Shown here: positions 27,010 to 35,032 of the stretch, piece by piece
How positions within the stretch are numbered: the first letter of the stretch is position 1
Layout of the letters: every line of letters begins with the position of its first letter
From: GCA-2690565 sp002457235
GTDB lineage: Bacteria; Verrucomicrobiota; Verrucomicrobiia; Opitutales; Coraliomargaritaceae
NCBI GenBank assembly: GCA_045565695.1
Contig: JBJLEZ010000010.1
Location: 62,001-126,000, forward strand
Direction: 5' to 3'
Length of the DNA: 64,000 nucleotides
Translations under genes and position numbers: made by a program
The notes under the pieces: generated by a model
Seen by the model: the letters and a program-made list of their open reading frames with translations, nothing else
What the model was told of the DNA's origin: nothing
Databases searched by the model: none

Positions 27010-28620
27010 TTATTTTTTAATGGTAAAAAGTTCCTGCCTAAGTGCTGTTTCTAAATCACTTTTAAATTTTTGTGTCAAACTGGGGTTTTTGTTTGCAATG
27101 TTATTCCATTCTCTGGGGTCTTTTTTTAGATTATAAAGTTCCTCAGCCCCTTTATTATAACGAATATAACGCCAATTTTCAAATCTCAGTGACCAATGTT
27201 GGTAAGCTGGATTCTTTTTTTCATGTGGCTTGATTGGATTTAAGGATTGTTCACCTGAAAATAGCATAGTTAATGCAAAGTCCGGACCTTCCCAATTCGC
27301 ATTCAAAGGATTTTCAATAAACGGTTTTAAGCTGTATCCGTCGAGCAAGGCGCCATTTTCATTCTTCCTATTATCATCCTCTAAATTTACCAAATCAACT
27401 AAAGTAGGATAGATATCAATCAAGCTGACTGGATTAGAAATTGTGGATCCTGCATAATGATTATTCGGATTTTTTATAATCAATGGGACGCGTGTACTTT
27501 CCTCCCAAGGGCTATTTTTAAAGAGAAAATCCTTTTGCCCCATACTCCAGCCATGATCACTTGTGAATACAATGATCGTGTTATCCGAGAGATTATTAGC
27601 TTTGATGCTTCTTAAAATTTCTCCTACACAGTCATCAACAAATGTGACTGATGCCAAATAAGCTTGGGTGAATTTCAAAAGTGCTGTCTTTCTATCCCCA
27701 TAGGACTCACACAGCATGTCATAGTACTTGTAGCCCTTTGTCGTTCTTTTCAGAACGGTTTGGAGTAGGGTATCATTCGCATCATTGTCAAGAATGGTTG
27801 GTAGTTGAAGAGTATCTAAAGGGTATTTATCAAAATACTTTTGGGGAACATGAAGCGGAGTATGAGGACGAATGAACCCAACGGCTAAGAAAAAGGGCTG
27901 TTCTAAGTTTGAATTATCTTCAAGCCATTTAGAGGCCCATTTTGCATTCTCTTCATCAGGCGTTAAGTCTCTTTCTCCAGTTGAAGGGTTAATTTTGTAG
28001 AGTACAGGCCCATCTTTGTTCCATTTACCGCTTATCCAACCAGATGATGGGTCATCGTCATCGGCATAGGGAATGTCTTCAAGTGGTGCGAACGAACCGT
28101 CTATGGCTCCAATATTACCAAAGGGTTTTGGAACAGAAGGGTGTGCTGTCCATTTTTTATTTTTCAAGACGAAAGGTCCATAGTTAGCCTTATTTTTGTA
28201 CTCGGTCCAAACATCAGGAAGGTGGTGGTGCATTATTTTTCCAGTTCCAGCTACATAATAACCGGCATCTTTGAAGTACTCCATTATCGTTTTAGAGTTT
28301 TTTAGAACAGGATTTTCATACCATTTAGCCCAAAATAGATTCTTAGAAGTATGGGGATAAATGCCGGTTAAGAAGCTAGAACGAGAGGGTGCGCAAACAG
28401 GATTATTACTATGTGCGTTTGTGAAACTGATTCCTTCCTGAGCTAGCTGCTTGATGTTTGGTGTAATTGCCTGTGGATGACCACCTAATCCCTCTATATA
28501 GTCATTTAAATCATCACATATAATCAAAACGATATTTTTTTGATCAACGGAGTCGGCCTTCAATGGCAAAACACCCAATAGAAAAATGGCAAACAAGTAT
28601 ATGAAATTCGTAAGTTTCAT
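27010..28620 (-). CDS. Exported type I sulfatase (iduronate-2-sulfatase-like, CAPSR)
   Basis: Signal peptide (FIYLFAIFLLGVLPLKA), NIVLIICDDLNDYIEGLGGH, formylglycine motif C76-A-P-S-R with SSFLTGIYPHTSKN. GTGKIMHHHLPDVW, IRPHTPLHVPQKYFDKYPLD, FTSDHGWSMGQKDFLFK and YNLKKDPREWNN are shared with the sulfatases at 24396 and 52269. These three form one subfamily (SulfAtlas S1_7-like by appearance). It lies seven bases upstream of the CBM-bearing sulfatase and three bases after the symporter gene. Confidence 0.94.
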   Translation of the reverse strand: MKLTNFIYLFAIFLLGVLPLKADSVDQKNIVLIICDDLNDYIEGLGGHPQAITPNIKQLAQEGISFTNAHSNNPVCAPSRSSFLTGIYPHTSKNLFWAKWYENPVLKNSKTIMEYFKDAGYYVAGTGKIMHHHLPDVWTEYKNKANYGPFVLKNKKWTAHPSVPKPFGNIGAIDGSFAPLEDIPYADDDDPSSGWISGKWNKDGPVLYKINPSTGERDLTPDEENAKWASKWLEDNSNLEQPFFLAVGFIRPHTPLHVPQKYFDKYPLDTLQLPTILDNDANDTLLQTVLKRTTKGYKYYDMLCESYGDRKTALLKFTQAYLASVTFVDDCVGEILRSIKANNLSDNTIIVFTSDHGWSMGQKDFLFKNSPWEESTRVPLIIKNPNNHYAGSTISNPVSLIDIYPTLVDLVNLEDDNRKNENGALLDGYSLKPFIENPLNANWEGPDFALTMLFSGEQSLNPIKPHEKKNPAYQHWSLRFENWRYIRYNKGAEELYNLKKDPREWNNIANKNPSLTQKFKSDLETALRQELFTIKK

Positions 28621-28623
28621 TGT

Positions 28624-30036
28624 TTATATTATTCCTCTTCGTTCTTCTAACTTTTCCCTAATTTCACTCATGCGTTCCTTCGTTAAAGGGTATAGTGTAT
28701 TCATGATGATGGCTAATAATATAAAAAGTAAGGGGATACCTACATAGGCTAATCGCATTAAAAAAAGTATTTCTGATTTCTCTGCGTCAGCGATTATAGC
28801 CTCTCCTGTAAAATATTCTTTTTTAAATCCGGTCATAACAATGGTAATCCCGGATAAGAAAACAGCAATTGCCGAGCTTGCTTTAATTATCCATCCGCCT
28901 ATTGCATTTATGAGTCCTTCCCTTCGAACGCCAGTTTGCAATTCATCGTAGTCACAATAATCACTTCCCATAGATAGCCATATGGCCCAAAAAATAGTGT
29001 AGGCGGGAGCAAAAAATAAAGGGTCTAAGAAAATCAAATAAGGATTATCCGGGGAATAAGTAAACCAACGGGCAAATGAACCCAACATTGCAAGCAATAA
29101 GGCGTACTTAAGTAGTTTTTTCTTTTCGATATGAATGAGGAATTTTGTTAGTGTGAATAATATGATAAACCCAGTAATGGTCATGAGATTCATTTTCCAA
29201 GCAGACCAAGCACTACCACTTACTTGGTCTCCACTCCAAACATAGAAGATATTAACGAATCCCCCTAAGGGCCCAATAACCAAAATACTAGAAAGTAAAC
29301 CGATTCCAATGATTTGTAGTTTTAAAAAGGTGGTATCTTTGACTAAACTAAACAAAGATTTGATTTTTACTTTCTCCTGCTTAACTGCTATTTTATGGTA
29401 GCGCTCTTCCGGAATCAAAGCACAAATGATTCCAGAGATTAAGATAAAGACACTCGCTATTGTAGTTATTAATCGGATGCCATAGACTCTGTCTGGTATG
29501 GCATCTCCAAATAAGCAAGCCCAAGTAAAAAACCAAGGAAACAAAAGGCAGATGATCTTATTAAAAACAGCAGCGTAGGCTCTAACAATGGTTCTTTCTT
29601 GGTAGTCTGGAGTAATTTCTGCGGTTAGTGCTCTAAAAGGAACGGAAAAAATTGTGTAAGAGGTGAAAAATATAACGGATATAGCAATAAAGTAGATTGC
29701 TTTTGACCATTCTGTCCAATTAGGAGATGCATACCATAATAATGGATAGGTAAGCGTCATTAAAATAGAACCAATTAAAATGAATGGCTTTCTTCTACCT
29801 TTTTTGCCTTTCCAATTATCAGATATATAACCCATTATAGGGTCTGAAATAGCATCCCAAATCTTTTGTATGGATAGGATGAGTCCAATGGTCGCTGGGC
29901 TAGCTCCTAAAATTAAAGTGTAGATATTCATAACAGGGTCATTGACACCGTTTTCTCCAAAACGATTTGCAACTTCACCTGCACCACATGCCAACTTTTC
30001 TTTTACGGGGACTGATTTTTTCGATGTTTTTTGCAT
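28624..30036 (-). CDS. GPH-family sugar:cation symporter (MFS-like)
   Basis: 470 residues with about 12 hydrophobic segments. The loop motif DAISDPIMGYISDNW-KGKKGRRKPFIL between segments 2 and 3 is the hallmark of the glycoside-pentoside-hexuronide (MelB-like) symporters. It imports mono- or short oligosaccharides with Na+ or H+ across the inner membrane. It lies in a minus-strand operon with a signal-less GH2 and a signal-less sulfatase upstream and two exported sulfatases downstream, so a partly sulfated galactan oligosaccharide is a plausible cargo (inference). Confidence 0.9.
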   Translation of the reverse strand: MQKTSKKSVPVKEKLACGAGEVANRFGENGVNDPVMNIYTLILGASPATIGLILSIQKIWDAISDPIMGYISDNWKGKKGRRKPFILIGSILMTLTYPLLWYASPNWTEWSKAIYFIAISVIFFTSYTIFSVPFRALTAEITPDYQERTIVRAYAAVFNKIICLLFPWFFTWACLFGDAIPDRVYGIRLITTIASVFILISGIICALIPEERYHKIAVKQEKVKIKSLFSLVKDTTFLKLQIIGIGLLSSILVIGPLGGFVNIFYVWSGDQVSGSAWSAWKMNLMTITGFIILFTLTKFLIHIEKKKLLKYALLLAMLGSFARWFTYSPDNPYLIFLDPLFFAPAYTIFWAIWLSMGSDYCDYDELQTGVRREGLINAIGGWIIKASSAIAVFLSGITIVMTGFKKEYFTGEAIIADAEKSEILFLMRLAYVGIPLLFILLAIIMNTLYPLTKERMSEIREKLEERRGII

Positions 30037-30047
30037 AAGTAGATGAT

Positions 30048-32684
30048 TTAAAGAGAATCAGCGTAATTGATCATATTTTTTAGAATTGCATTCGCTATCG
30101 GGTATTTCCCAATTTTGTTTTTCAAAATCAGGGAACTTAAAATGACTTTCCCTTGACCATAGTTTTTTATCGCTAAATCGCTTCCGTGCCATACATCTTC
30201 TCCTCCAAGGTAGGTTCGTTTTTCTCCTTTTTGGTCGTCCTCAGGTCTAAACCAAGTGATGGTCTTAGCCGCATAATCATCGGCATCGAGTTGATAAAAA
30301 GTTTCCATGGGTGCGACCTCTTGATAAGGCTCATCCATCATGCAATTCGTTGGCATACCTTTGAAGATGGGGTGATCTAGTGCAATGTGCATAGAGGGTT
30401 CCCAAAATCCAAATGATGCTCGGCATATAATTTTAAATGGAAATACTTTGTGAGTTAAAAGGGAATTGCTGGACGTACTCTTTGCTGAAGCGGCATCATA
30501 TTCTTTGAGCATAGAAGCGGATTCTCTTTTGGCGGGAGGCTCTAAAAAGATGGCCACACTTCCATCTCTTTCTACTGATTGAAATAAAGACTTAAATTGG
30601 TCGATTTCATTTTTTTCAACAATGTCTTCTTCAGTGGATATGAATATATGCTTTTGTCCATTGTCATCTTTTTTATATGTTTCAAGTAATTCAAAATCGA
30701 CATTATTTGAACTCAGATAATTAATTAACTTCTTCGACGGGTCATAAACAAAAAGTTTTCTCTGGTGCGAAAAGTGTATGTCATCCTTAAACAGTCTACT
30801 TTTATTTTCTAATGGGGGCTGTGCAGAATTGACAGCTTTGATCGAGTGGTAGGCTTCTTTCGGTTCTAACCACGAATCAATTAATCCTGCTCCTAGAATC
30901 CAATCACCTTCAGTGAATGCATGAATACAATAACCGTTGATTGATTCATTGGACAACAGAGCTTCTAACATCCTTCTATTTCCTGCTGCTTGAATCTTTT
31001 GCGTCTCTAGGCAAAACGCTTCAGTAGTGGGATAAATTTTGTTGAGTCCTGTTTCTTCAAGAGCTAATTCAATCGCTTTTTTAATTTTAAAATGTTGTCG
31101 ATAAATAGGCAAATTAGGGTTGCCGCTTTTTTCAAATTTCAGACAAGTACTTTCTAAGTTGGGTAATCCGCCGTAGCCAAATTCGGAAATAAAGATCTTA
31201 TCGCCTGCTTTAATTTTGGTTCTTCCAACTATATCATTTGATTTACCTAAGTCTCGATAAAGTTTCAAATGTGCATCATTCACTGGAGCACGAACATACG
31301 AGTGCAATTCTACTAAGTTTAGTTTTTTGTGTTCCCATGGTGAATAAAAATGTGCACCAGAAGCCCATCCTCCTGATTCATCTAGAATGAGTCTGGTTGG
31401 GTCACATTTCCTTGCAACTGGAACCATTTTAGGAATCAACTGAATCATGTCATCTCTAGTCACTTCATTGAATAATTCCCACCAAATGATAGACGGGTGA
31501 TTTCTATCTCTTTTAATGAGTCCGACGATTTCATTTTGGATTCTTTCAGGTGTCTTTTCATTAAAAGTTGGCCAAACACTCATGCATTCAACAGCGGGTG
31601 AGCCAATAATCAGTAAACCTGCTTTATCGGCTTCCTCCAAAATAATCGGGGGTACGGGGCGACGCCAAGGTCTCAATAAATTGAATCCAGCTTTTTGGGC
31701 TAATTCAATTTCATGTCTGACTTCCTCTGCATTGTCAGGGTATGATTGGTGCTTACTGTAAACTCCCTCCCAAAAACCGCCTTTAACAAAAATCTTTTCA
31801 CCATTGAGAAAAAAAGATCCTTTTTTATAGGTGAATTCCTTAAATCCAATTGAGAGCTCTTTGCTATCAATGAGTGTATTGCCGTTGTATGTTTCTATCT
31901 TTGCAGAATAAAGATTTGGGTTCTCGCAGTCCCATAATAGAAGCTCTTTGAGTTTGAATTTTCGAGAAATTAAATTTTTACCCGATGTGCACTGTTCGTC
32001 AAAGCATTCCTGCAAGACAATCGTACCCTTAGGATCCTTAAGTGAAACCTTAAAAGAGAATGGGGTAGCATCTTTTTGGATAGAATTATAAGTGAGATCT
32101 AAAATGAAAGATTTTTCTTCAAGAACGGGTTTGTAAAAAACATCTTCAATCCATCCTCGATTATTCAATTCTATATGCACCGGTTGCCATATGCCAGCAG
32201 TTAAACCGCCTCGCCAGTGAGGAGCATCATTAGGACCAAGACCATCTACAGATATCTTTTTGGTAATAATCGGGCTAATCACCCTCACCACGATTGAATT
32301 AGCATTCTCTCTAAGGTAGGATGTAGGAATATGTAAATTGAATGGGGTATAGCCTCCTTCATGCTTGCCGATATGGTGTCCATTGATCCAAGCATCGGTG
32401 ATGTAGTTTGAAGCTTCAAACTTCAGCCTGCATGCTTCAAATTGATTTTTATACACGCCATCAAAACTCGTTTCATACCAGCCGACGCCTTCAAAATCTT
32501 CAAATTCTTCCTCCCAGCATGAAGGAACCTTGATGGTGCGACTTTCAGTGGCCTTAAAATTTTCTTTTAAATGCCAATTCTCCTCTAAACCAATATTGTC
32601 TGAATCGGTTTTAAAATTCCATATTTTATTTAGGGAAATAATTTTACTACCTAAAATAGGCTTACCTTTAGATGTCGGATACAT
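30048..32684 (-). CDS. Cytoplasmic GH2 glycosidase (beta-galactosidase-like)
   Basis: 878 residues starting MYPTSKGKPILGSKIISLNK, with no signal peptide. Domains: GH2 sugar-binding (WNFKTDSDNIGLEENW, VPSCWEEEFEDFEGVGWYE, WINGHHIGKHEGGYTPFNLH), Ig-like (YSAKIETYNGNTLIDSKEL), and a TIM barrel (FVKGGFWEGVYSKHQSYP) with acid/base E407 in WWELFNEVT and nucleophile E501 in FISEFGYGG. A C-terminal part of about 250 residues (FEPPAKRESA, NYGQGKVILSSLIL) looks glutamine-amidotransferase-like or trimerisation-like, without a clear active site. Overlaps the upstream sulfatase gene by 17 bases, so the two are translationally coupled. The absence of a signal distinguishes it from the GH2 at 13.8 kb. Confidence 0.88.
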   Translation of the reverse strand: MYPTSKGKPILGSKIISLNKIWNFKTDSDNIGLEENWHLKENFKATESRTIKVPSCWEEEFEDFEGVGWYETSFDGVYKNQFEACRLKFEASNYITDAWINGHHIGKHEGGYTPFNLHIPTSYLRENANSIVVRVISPIITKKISVDGLGPNDAPHWRGGLTAGIWQPVHIELNNRGWIEDVFYKPVLEEKSFILDLTYNSIQKDATPFSFKVSLKDPKGTIVLQECFDEQCTSGKNLISRKFKLKELLLWDCENPNLYSAKIETYNGNTLIDSKELSIGFKEFTYKKGSFFLNGEKIFVKGGFWEGVYSKHQSYPDNAEEVRHEIELAQKAGFNLLRPWRRPVPPIILEEADKAGLLIIGSPAVECMSVWPTFNEKTPERIQNEIVGLIKRDRNHPSIIWWELFNEVTRDDMIQLIPKMVPVARKCDPTRLILDESGGWASGAHFYSPWEHKKLNLVELHSYVRAPVNDAHLKLYRDLGKSNDIVGRTKIKAGDKIFISEFGYGGLPNLESTCLKFEKSGNPNLPIYRQHFKIKKAIELALEETGLNKIYPTTEAFCLETQKIQAAGNRRMLEALLSNESINGYCIHAFTEGDWILGAGLIDSWLEPKEAYHSIKAVNSAQPPLENKSRLFKDDIHFSHQRKLFVYDPSKKLINYLSSNNVDFELLETYKKDDNGQKHIFISTEEDIVEKNEIDQFKSLFQSVERDGSVAIFLEPPAKRESASMLKEYDAASAKSTSSNSLLTHKVFPFKIICRASFGFWEPSMHIALDHPIFKGMPTNCMMDEPYQEVAPMETFYQLDADDYAAKTITWFRPEDDQKGEKRTYLGGEDVWHGSDLAIKNYGQGKVILSSLILKNKIGKYPIANAILKNMINYADSL

Positions 32685-34173
32685 TTGACGAATTATTATT
32701 TTGGGGTGGGGAGTTTTTTTGAATAGAATTCAGAAGGTCTTTTAAATCCTTAACGATTTCTGGATGCTCATTAGCGATATTTGTCATTTGCCCAATATCA
32801 TTTTCTAGGTTGTATAATTGGTCTAGATCAGAGTTGCCTGTTTCGATATTTTTATCTGCAAAGATTTCTGGTCCTTCATAAGGAGGAATATAAATCCAAT
32901 TTTTCCATCTGATTACAGTTTTTGCGCCTATACCTTCCGTAACAAGGTGATCTCGACCATCTTCGGAGTTTCCTAAGATTACATTGAGTAAATCAACACT
33001 ATCTAATTGTTTATCTGTTTCCGAAGAGTACCCACATAAAGATGATAAACTTTGAAAAAAGTCCACATGGCTGAAGAGGGCATTATTTTTTCCTTTTTTA
33101 ACTAAACTAGGGCAATAAGTTATCATTGGAACTCTAGATCCTCCATCGAACATACTGTATTTACCACCTCTAAGAGGACCTGCAGGTTTATGCACGCCAC
33201 ATTTTTCAACGGATTGGTCTTCGTATCCGTCATCAAGTACGGGTCCATTATCACTAGAAAATATTAGAAGTGTATCATCTTGAAGGTTAAGCTTATTAAG
33301 GTGTTCAAGAATTTCTCCTACACACCAATCTAGCTCGGCAATTACGTCGCCTCTTGGGCCTTTATTTGTTGCACCCTGAAATTTTTTACTGGGTATTCTT
33401 GGAACATGTGGCTGGTGTAATGGATAATAGAGAAAAAACGGCTTATCTATATTTTTATTTATAAACTCTTTGGACTTATTTAAAAACACTTCGCTCATCG
33501 TTTCGTCATCCCATTGCGCAGTTTTGCCCCCTCTGGAAAACCCAATACGTCCTACGCCATTAACAATAGTGTCAAAGTGTTGTTGATCACTGTGGATAGT
33601 GGTTAAAAGTTCTGGATTTCTTCTTCCTGTTGGAATTTCAGGGAAGGGATTTTCTTTATTGTAAGAGACTTCGATAGGGTCATTAGGATCTAAGTTTTCA
33701 ACGGATCGTCCATTCAGGTAAACACATGGCACTCGATCATTTGTTGCAGCCATTATGAAGGATTCTTTGAATCCTACGTCTAAAGGAGTAGGCTGTATTG
33801 GTTTATTCCAGTCAATCGGTGCTTCATCATTGCCTAAACCTAAATGCCATTTGCCAATTACAGCTGTTGAGTAGCCAGCTTCTAAAAGAAGTTTTGGTAA
33901 TGTAGCCTGATTACTTTCAATTAACATAGGTGCATCTCCTCTAAGAATTTTCGCATTAGCATTTCTCCACGGATATGATCCAGTTAGAAGACTGTATCTA
34001 GAAGGTGTGCAAGTAGCGGCTGTAGCATAGGCATTCTCAAACATACAGCCTTCTTTTGCCATTTTATCTAGATAGGGGGTTGGAAGATCTGTCGCACCAT
34101 AACAATTTAAGTCACCAAAGCCTAAATCATCGGCATATATGATAATAACATTATGTTGTTTAGAGCGTTTCAT
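32668..34173 (-). CDS. Signal-less (probably cytoplasmic) type I sulfatase, CTPSR
   Basis: The protein begins MKRSKQHNVIIIYADDLGFG, going straight into the first beta-strand and metal-binding DD; an in-frame stop lies about 11 codons upstream, so no signal peptide can be added. Formylglycine motif C55-T-P-S-R, YSLLTGSYPWRNAN. AVIGKWHLGLG, TNDRVPCVYLNGRSVENLDP, GVGRIGFSRGGKTAQWDDETM and LRGGKYSMFDGGSRVPM mark it as a paralogue of the exported sulfatase at 12234-13769. First gene of the operon with GH2, symporter and two sulfatases. Cytoplasmic sulfatases are uncommon; together with the signal-less GH2 it suggests intracellular desulfation of imported oligosaccharides. Confidence 0.92.
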   Translation of the reverse strand: MKRSKQHNVIIIYADDLGFGDLNCYGATDLPTPYLDKMAKEGCMFENAYATAATCTPSRYSLLTGSYPWRNANAKILRGDAPMLIESNQATLPKLLLEAGYSTAVIGKWHLGLGNDEAPIDWNKPIQPTPLDVGFKESFIMAATNDRVPCVYLNGRSVENLDPNDPIEVSYNKENPFPEIPTGRRNPELLTTIHSDQQHFDTIVNGVGRIGFSRGGKTAQWDDETMSEVFLNKSKEFINKNIDKPFFLYYPLHQPHVPRIPSKKFQGATNKGPRGDVIAELDWCVGEILEHLNKLNLQDDTLLIFSSDNGPVLDDGYEDQSVEKCGVHKPAGPLRGGKYSMFDGGSRVPMITYCPSLVKKGKNNALFSHVDFFQSLSSLCGYSSETDKQLDSVDLLNVILGNSEDGRDHLVTEGIGAKTVIRWKNWIYIPPYEGPEIFADKNIETGNSDLDQLYNLENDIGQMTNIANEHPEIVKDLKDLLNSIQKNSPPQNNNSSNVSDI

Positions 34174-34352
34174 TTTGACAAAAAGTCATTCAGTTGCAGA
34201 GCTTAAAATAAGGTTTTTGTGGAAGATAAGTGGGTAATTACATTTGAATACAGCCTACAATAGTTGAAAATTTCAAGGATGTAATTTCTTAAATTTCATA
34301 AACATTTTCCAACAGGTTTTTTTTGAACTTGAGTAGGTACTTTTTTTTAATT

Positions 34353-34368
34353 TACTTTAAACAAAGTA
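34353..34368. promoter_or_regulatory. Inverted repeat TACTTT-AAAC-AAAGTA in a divergent promoter region
   Basis: Six-base arms around AAAC, ending 23 bases before the ATG at 34392 and lying between divergent genes. It resembles the site at 21500-21516 in sequence, size and distance to the start codon. The rest of 34174-34391 is AT-rich with long T runs and no other feature I can support. Confidence 0.35.
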
Positions 34369-34391
34369 TTAAATATCCGTAAAACTCAGCT

Positions 34392-35009
34392 ATGCTTAAT
34401 AAACTATCTTTCCTATTTTGTATCCTCACATTCAAACTCTTTTCTTTAGATATGATATCTCTCAACTTCCACAATCTTGATGATGATGGAAGTTGGGCTT
34501 ATGACTCTCAAACTATCAAAAAAAATGAGCGAGCTGGAACTTCTGATTATTCTGGTGGCTCTACCATTACAAAAGAGTGGAATAACATTTTATCAAAATC
34601 TTCAGATAATACAGAAATTTTTGATAATTCAGGTGAACAAGTAAACATAGATTTAGAGATCGGTGTGTTGAGTCCTACTTGGAATAATAATTACAGAAAT
34701 CAACCTGGTATGGTGGGTATTTCGGCATGGCCAAAGATGGTGGTAAAAAATGCAATTTCAATTGAAGGCATTAACCAATACGCCGATAAATATGATATTA
34801 TCTTATATGTAAGTTATCAGAAAAATTCAGGTTTTACTTCTGGAATACTGAATATTGGAAGCATGAAAATTCCTTTTACCAAAGAAAACGAAGTCATCAT
34901 ATGTGAGAATTTTGCTGATGACCATTTAATCGTGAACTTAACTAACAAATCTAGTGGTGTAAACAAAGGCGGTGTTTTTATTGGAGGAATTCAAATAATT
35001 AAGAGATAA
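34392..35009 (+). CDS. Small secreted protein of unknown function (single GGxQII domain)
   Basis: 205 residues with a signal peptide (LSFLFCILTFKLFS). The rest is one domain starting MISLNFHNLDDDGSWAYDSQ and ending VFIGGIQIIKR. It aligns by eye with residues about 25-275 of the 1326-residue protein at 41.8 kb: ISLNF/LSVNF, EWNNI/AWNNL, YADKYDIILY/YAGTYDLIVY and FIGGIQII/MVGGFQII in the same order. No anchor, PEP-CTERM or catalytic motif is visible. It is the only plus-strand gene between two minus-strand operons. Its function is unknown; a glycan-binding or surface role is possible. Confidence 0.75.
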   Translation: MLNKLSFLFCILTFKLFSLDMISLNFHNLDDDGSWAYDSQTIKKNERAGTSDYSGGSTITKEWNNILSKSSDNTEIFDNSGEQVNIDLEIGVLSPTWNNNYRNQPGMVGISAWPKMVVKNAISIEGINQYADKYDIILYVSYQKNSGFTSGILNIGSMKIPFTKENEVIICENFADDHLIVNLTNKSSGVNKGGVFIGGIQIIKR

Positions 35010-35032
35010 AAATTCTTATAAATTTTATCTCT
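35002..35032. terminator. Bidirectional hairpin overlapping two convergent stop codons
   Basis: AGAGATAAAA (35002-35011) and TTTTATCTCT (35023-35032) are perfectly complementary with an 11-base loop. The TAA of the 205-residue gene (35007-35009) and the stop of the convergent sulfatase (35025-35027) both lie in the stem. The A/T-rich arms give a short U tract in either direction. Likely a shared terminator. Confidence 0.5.
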
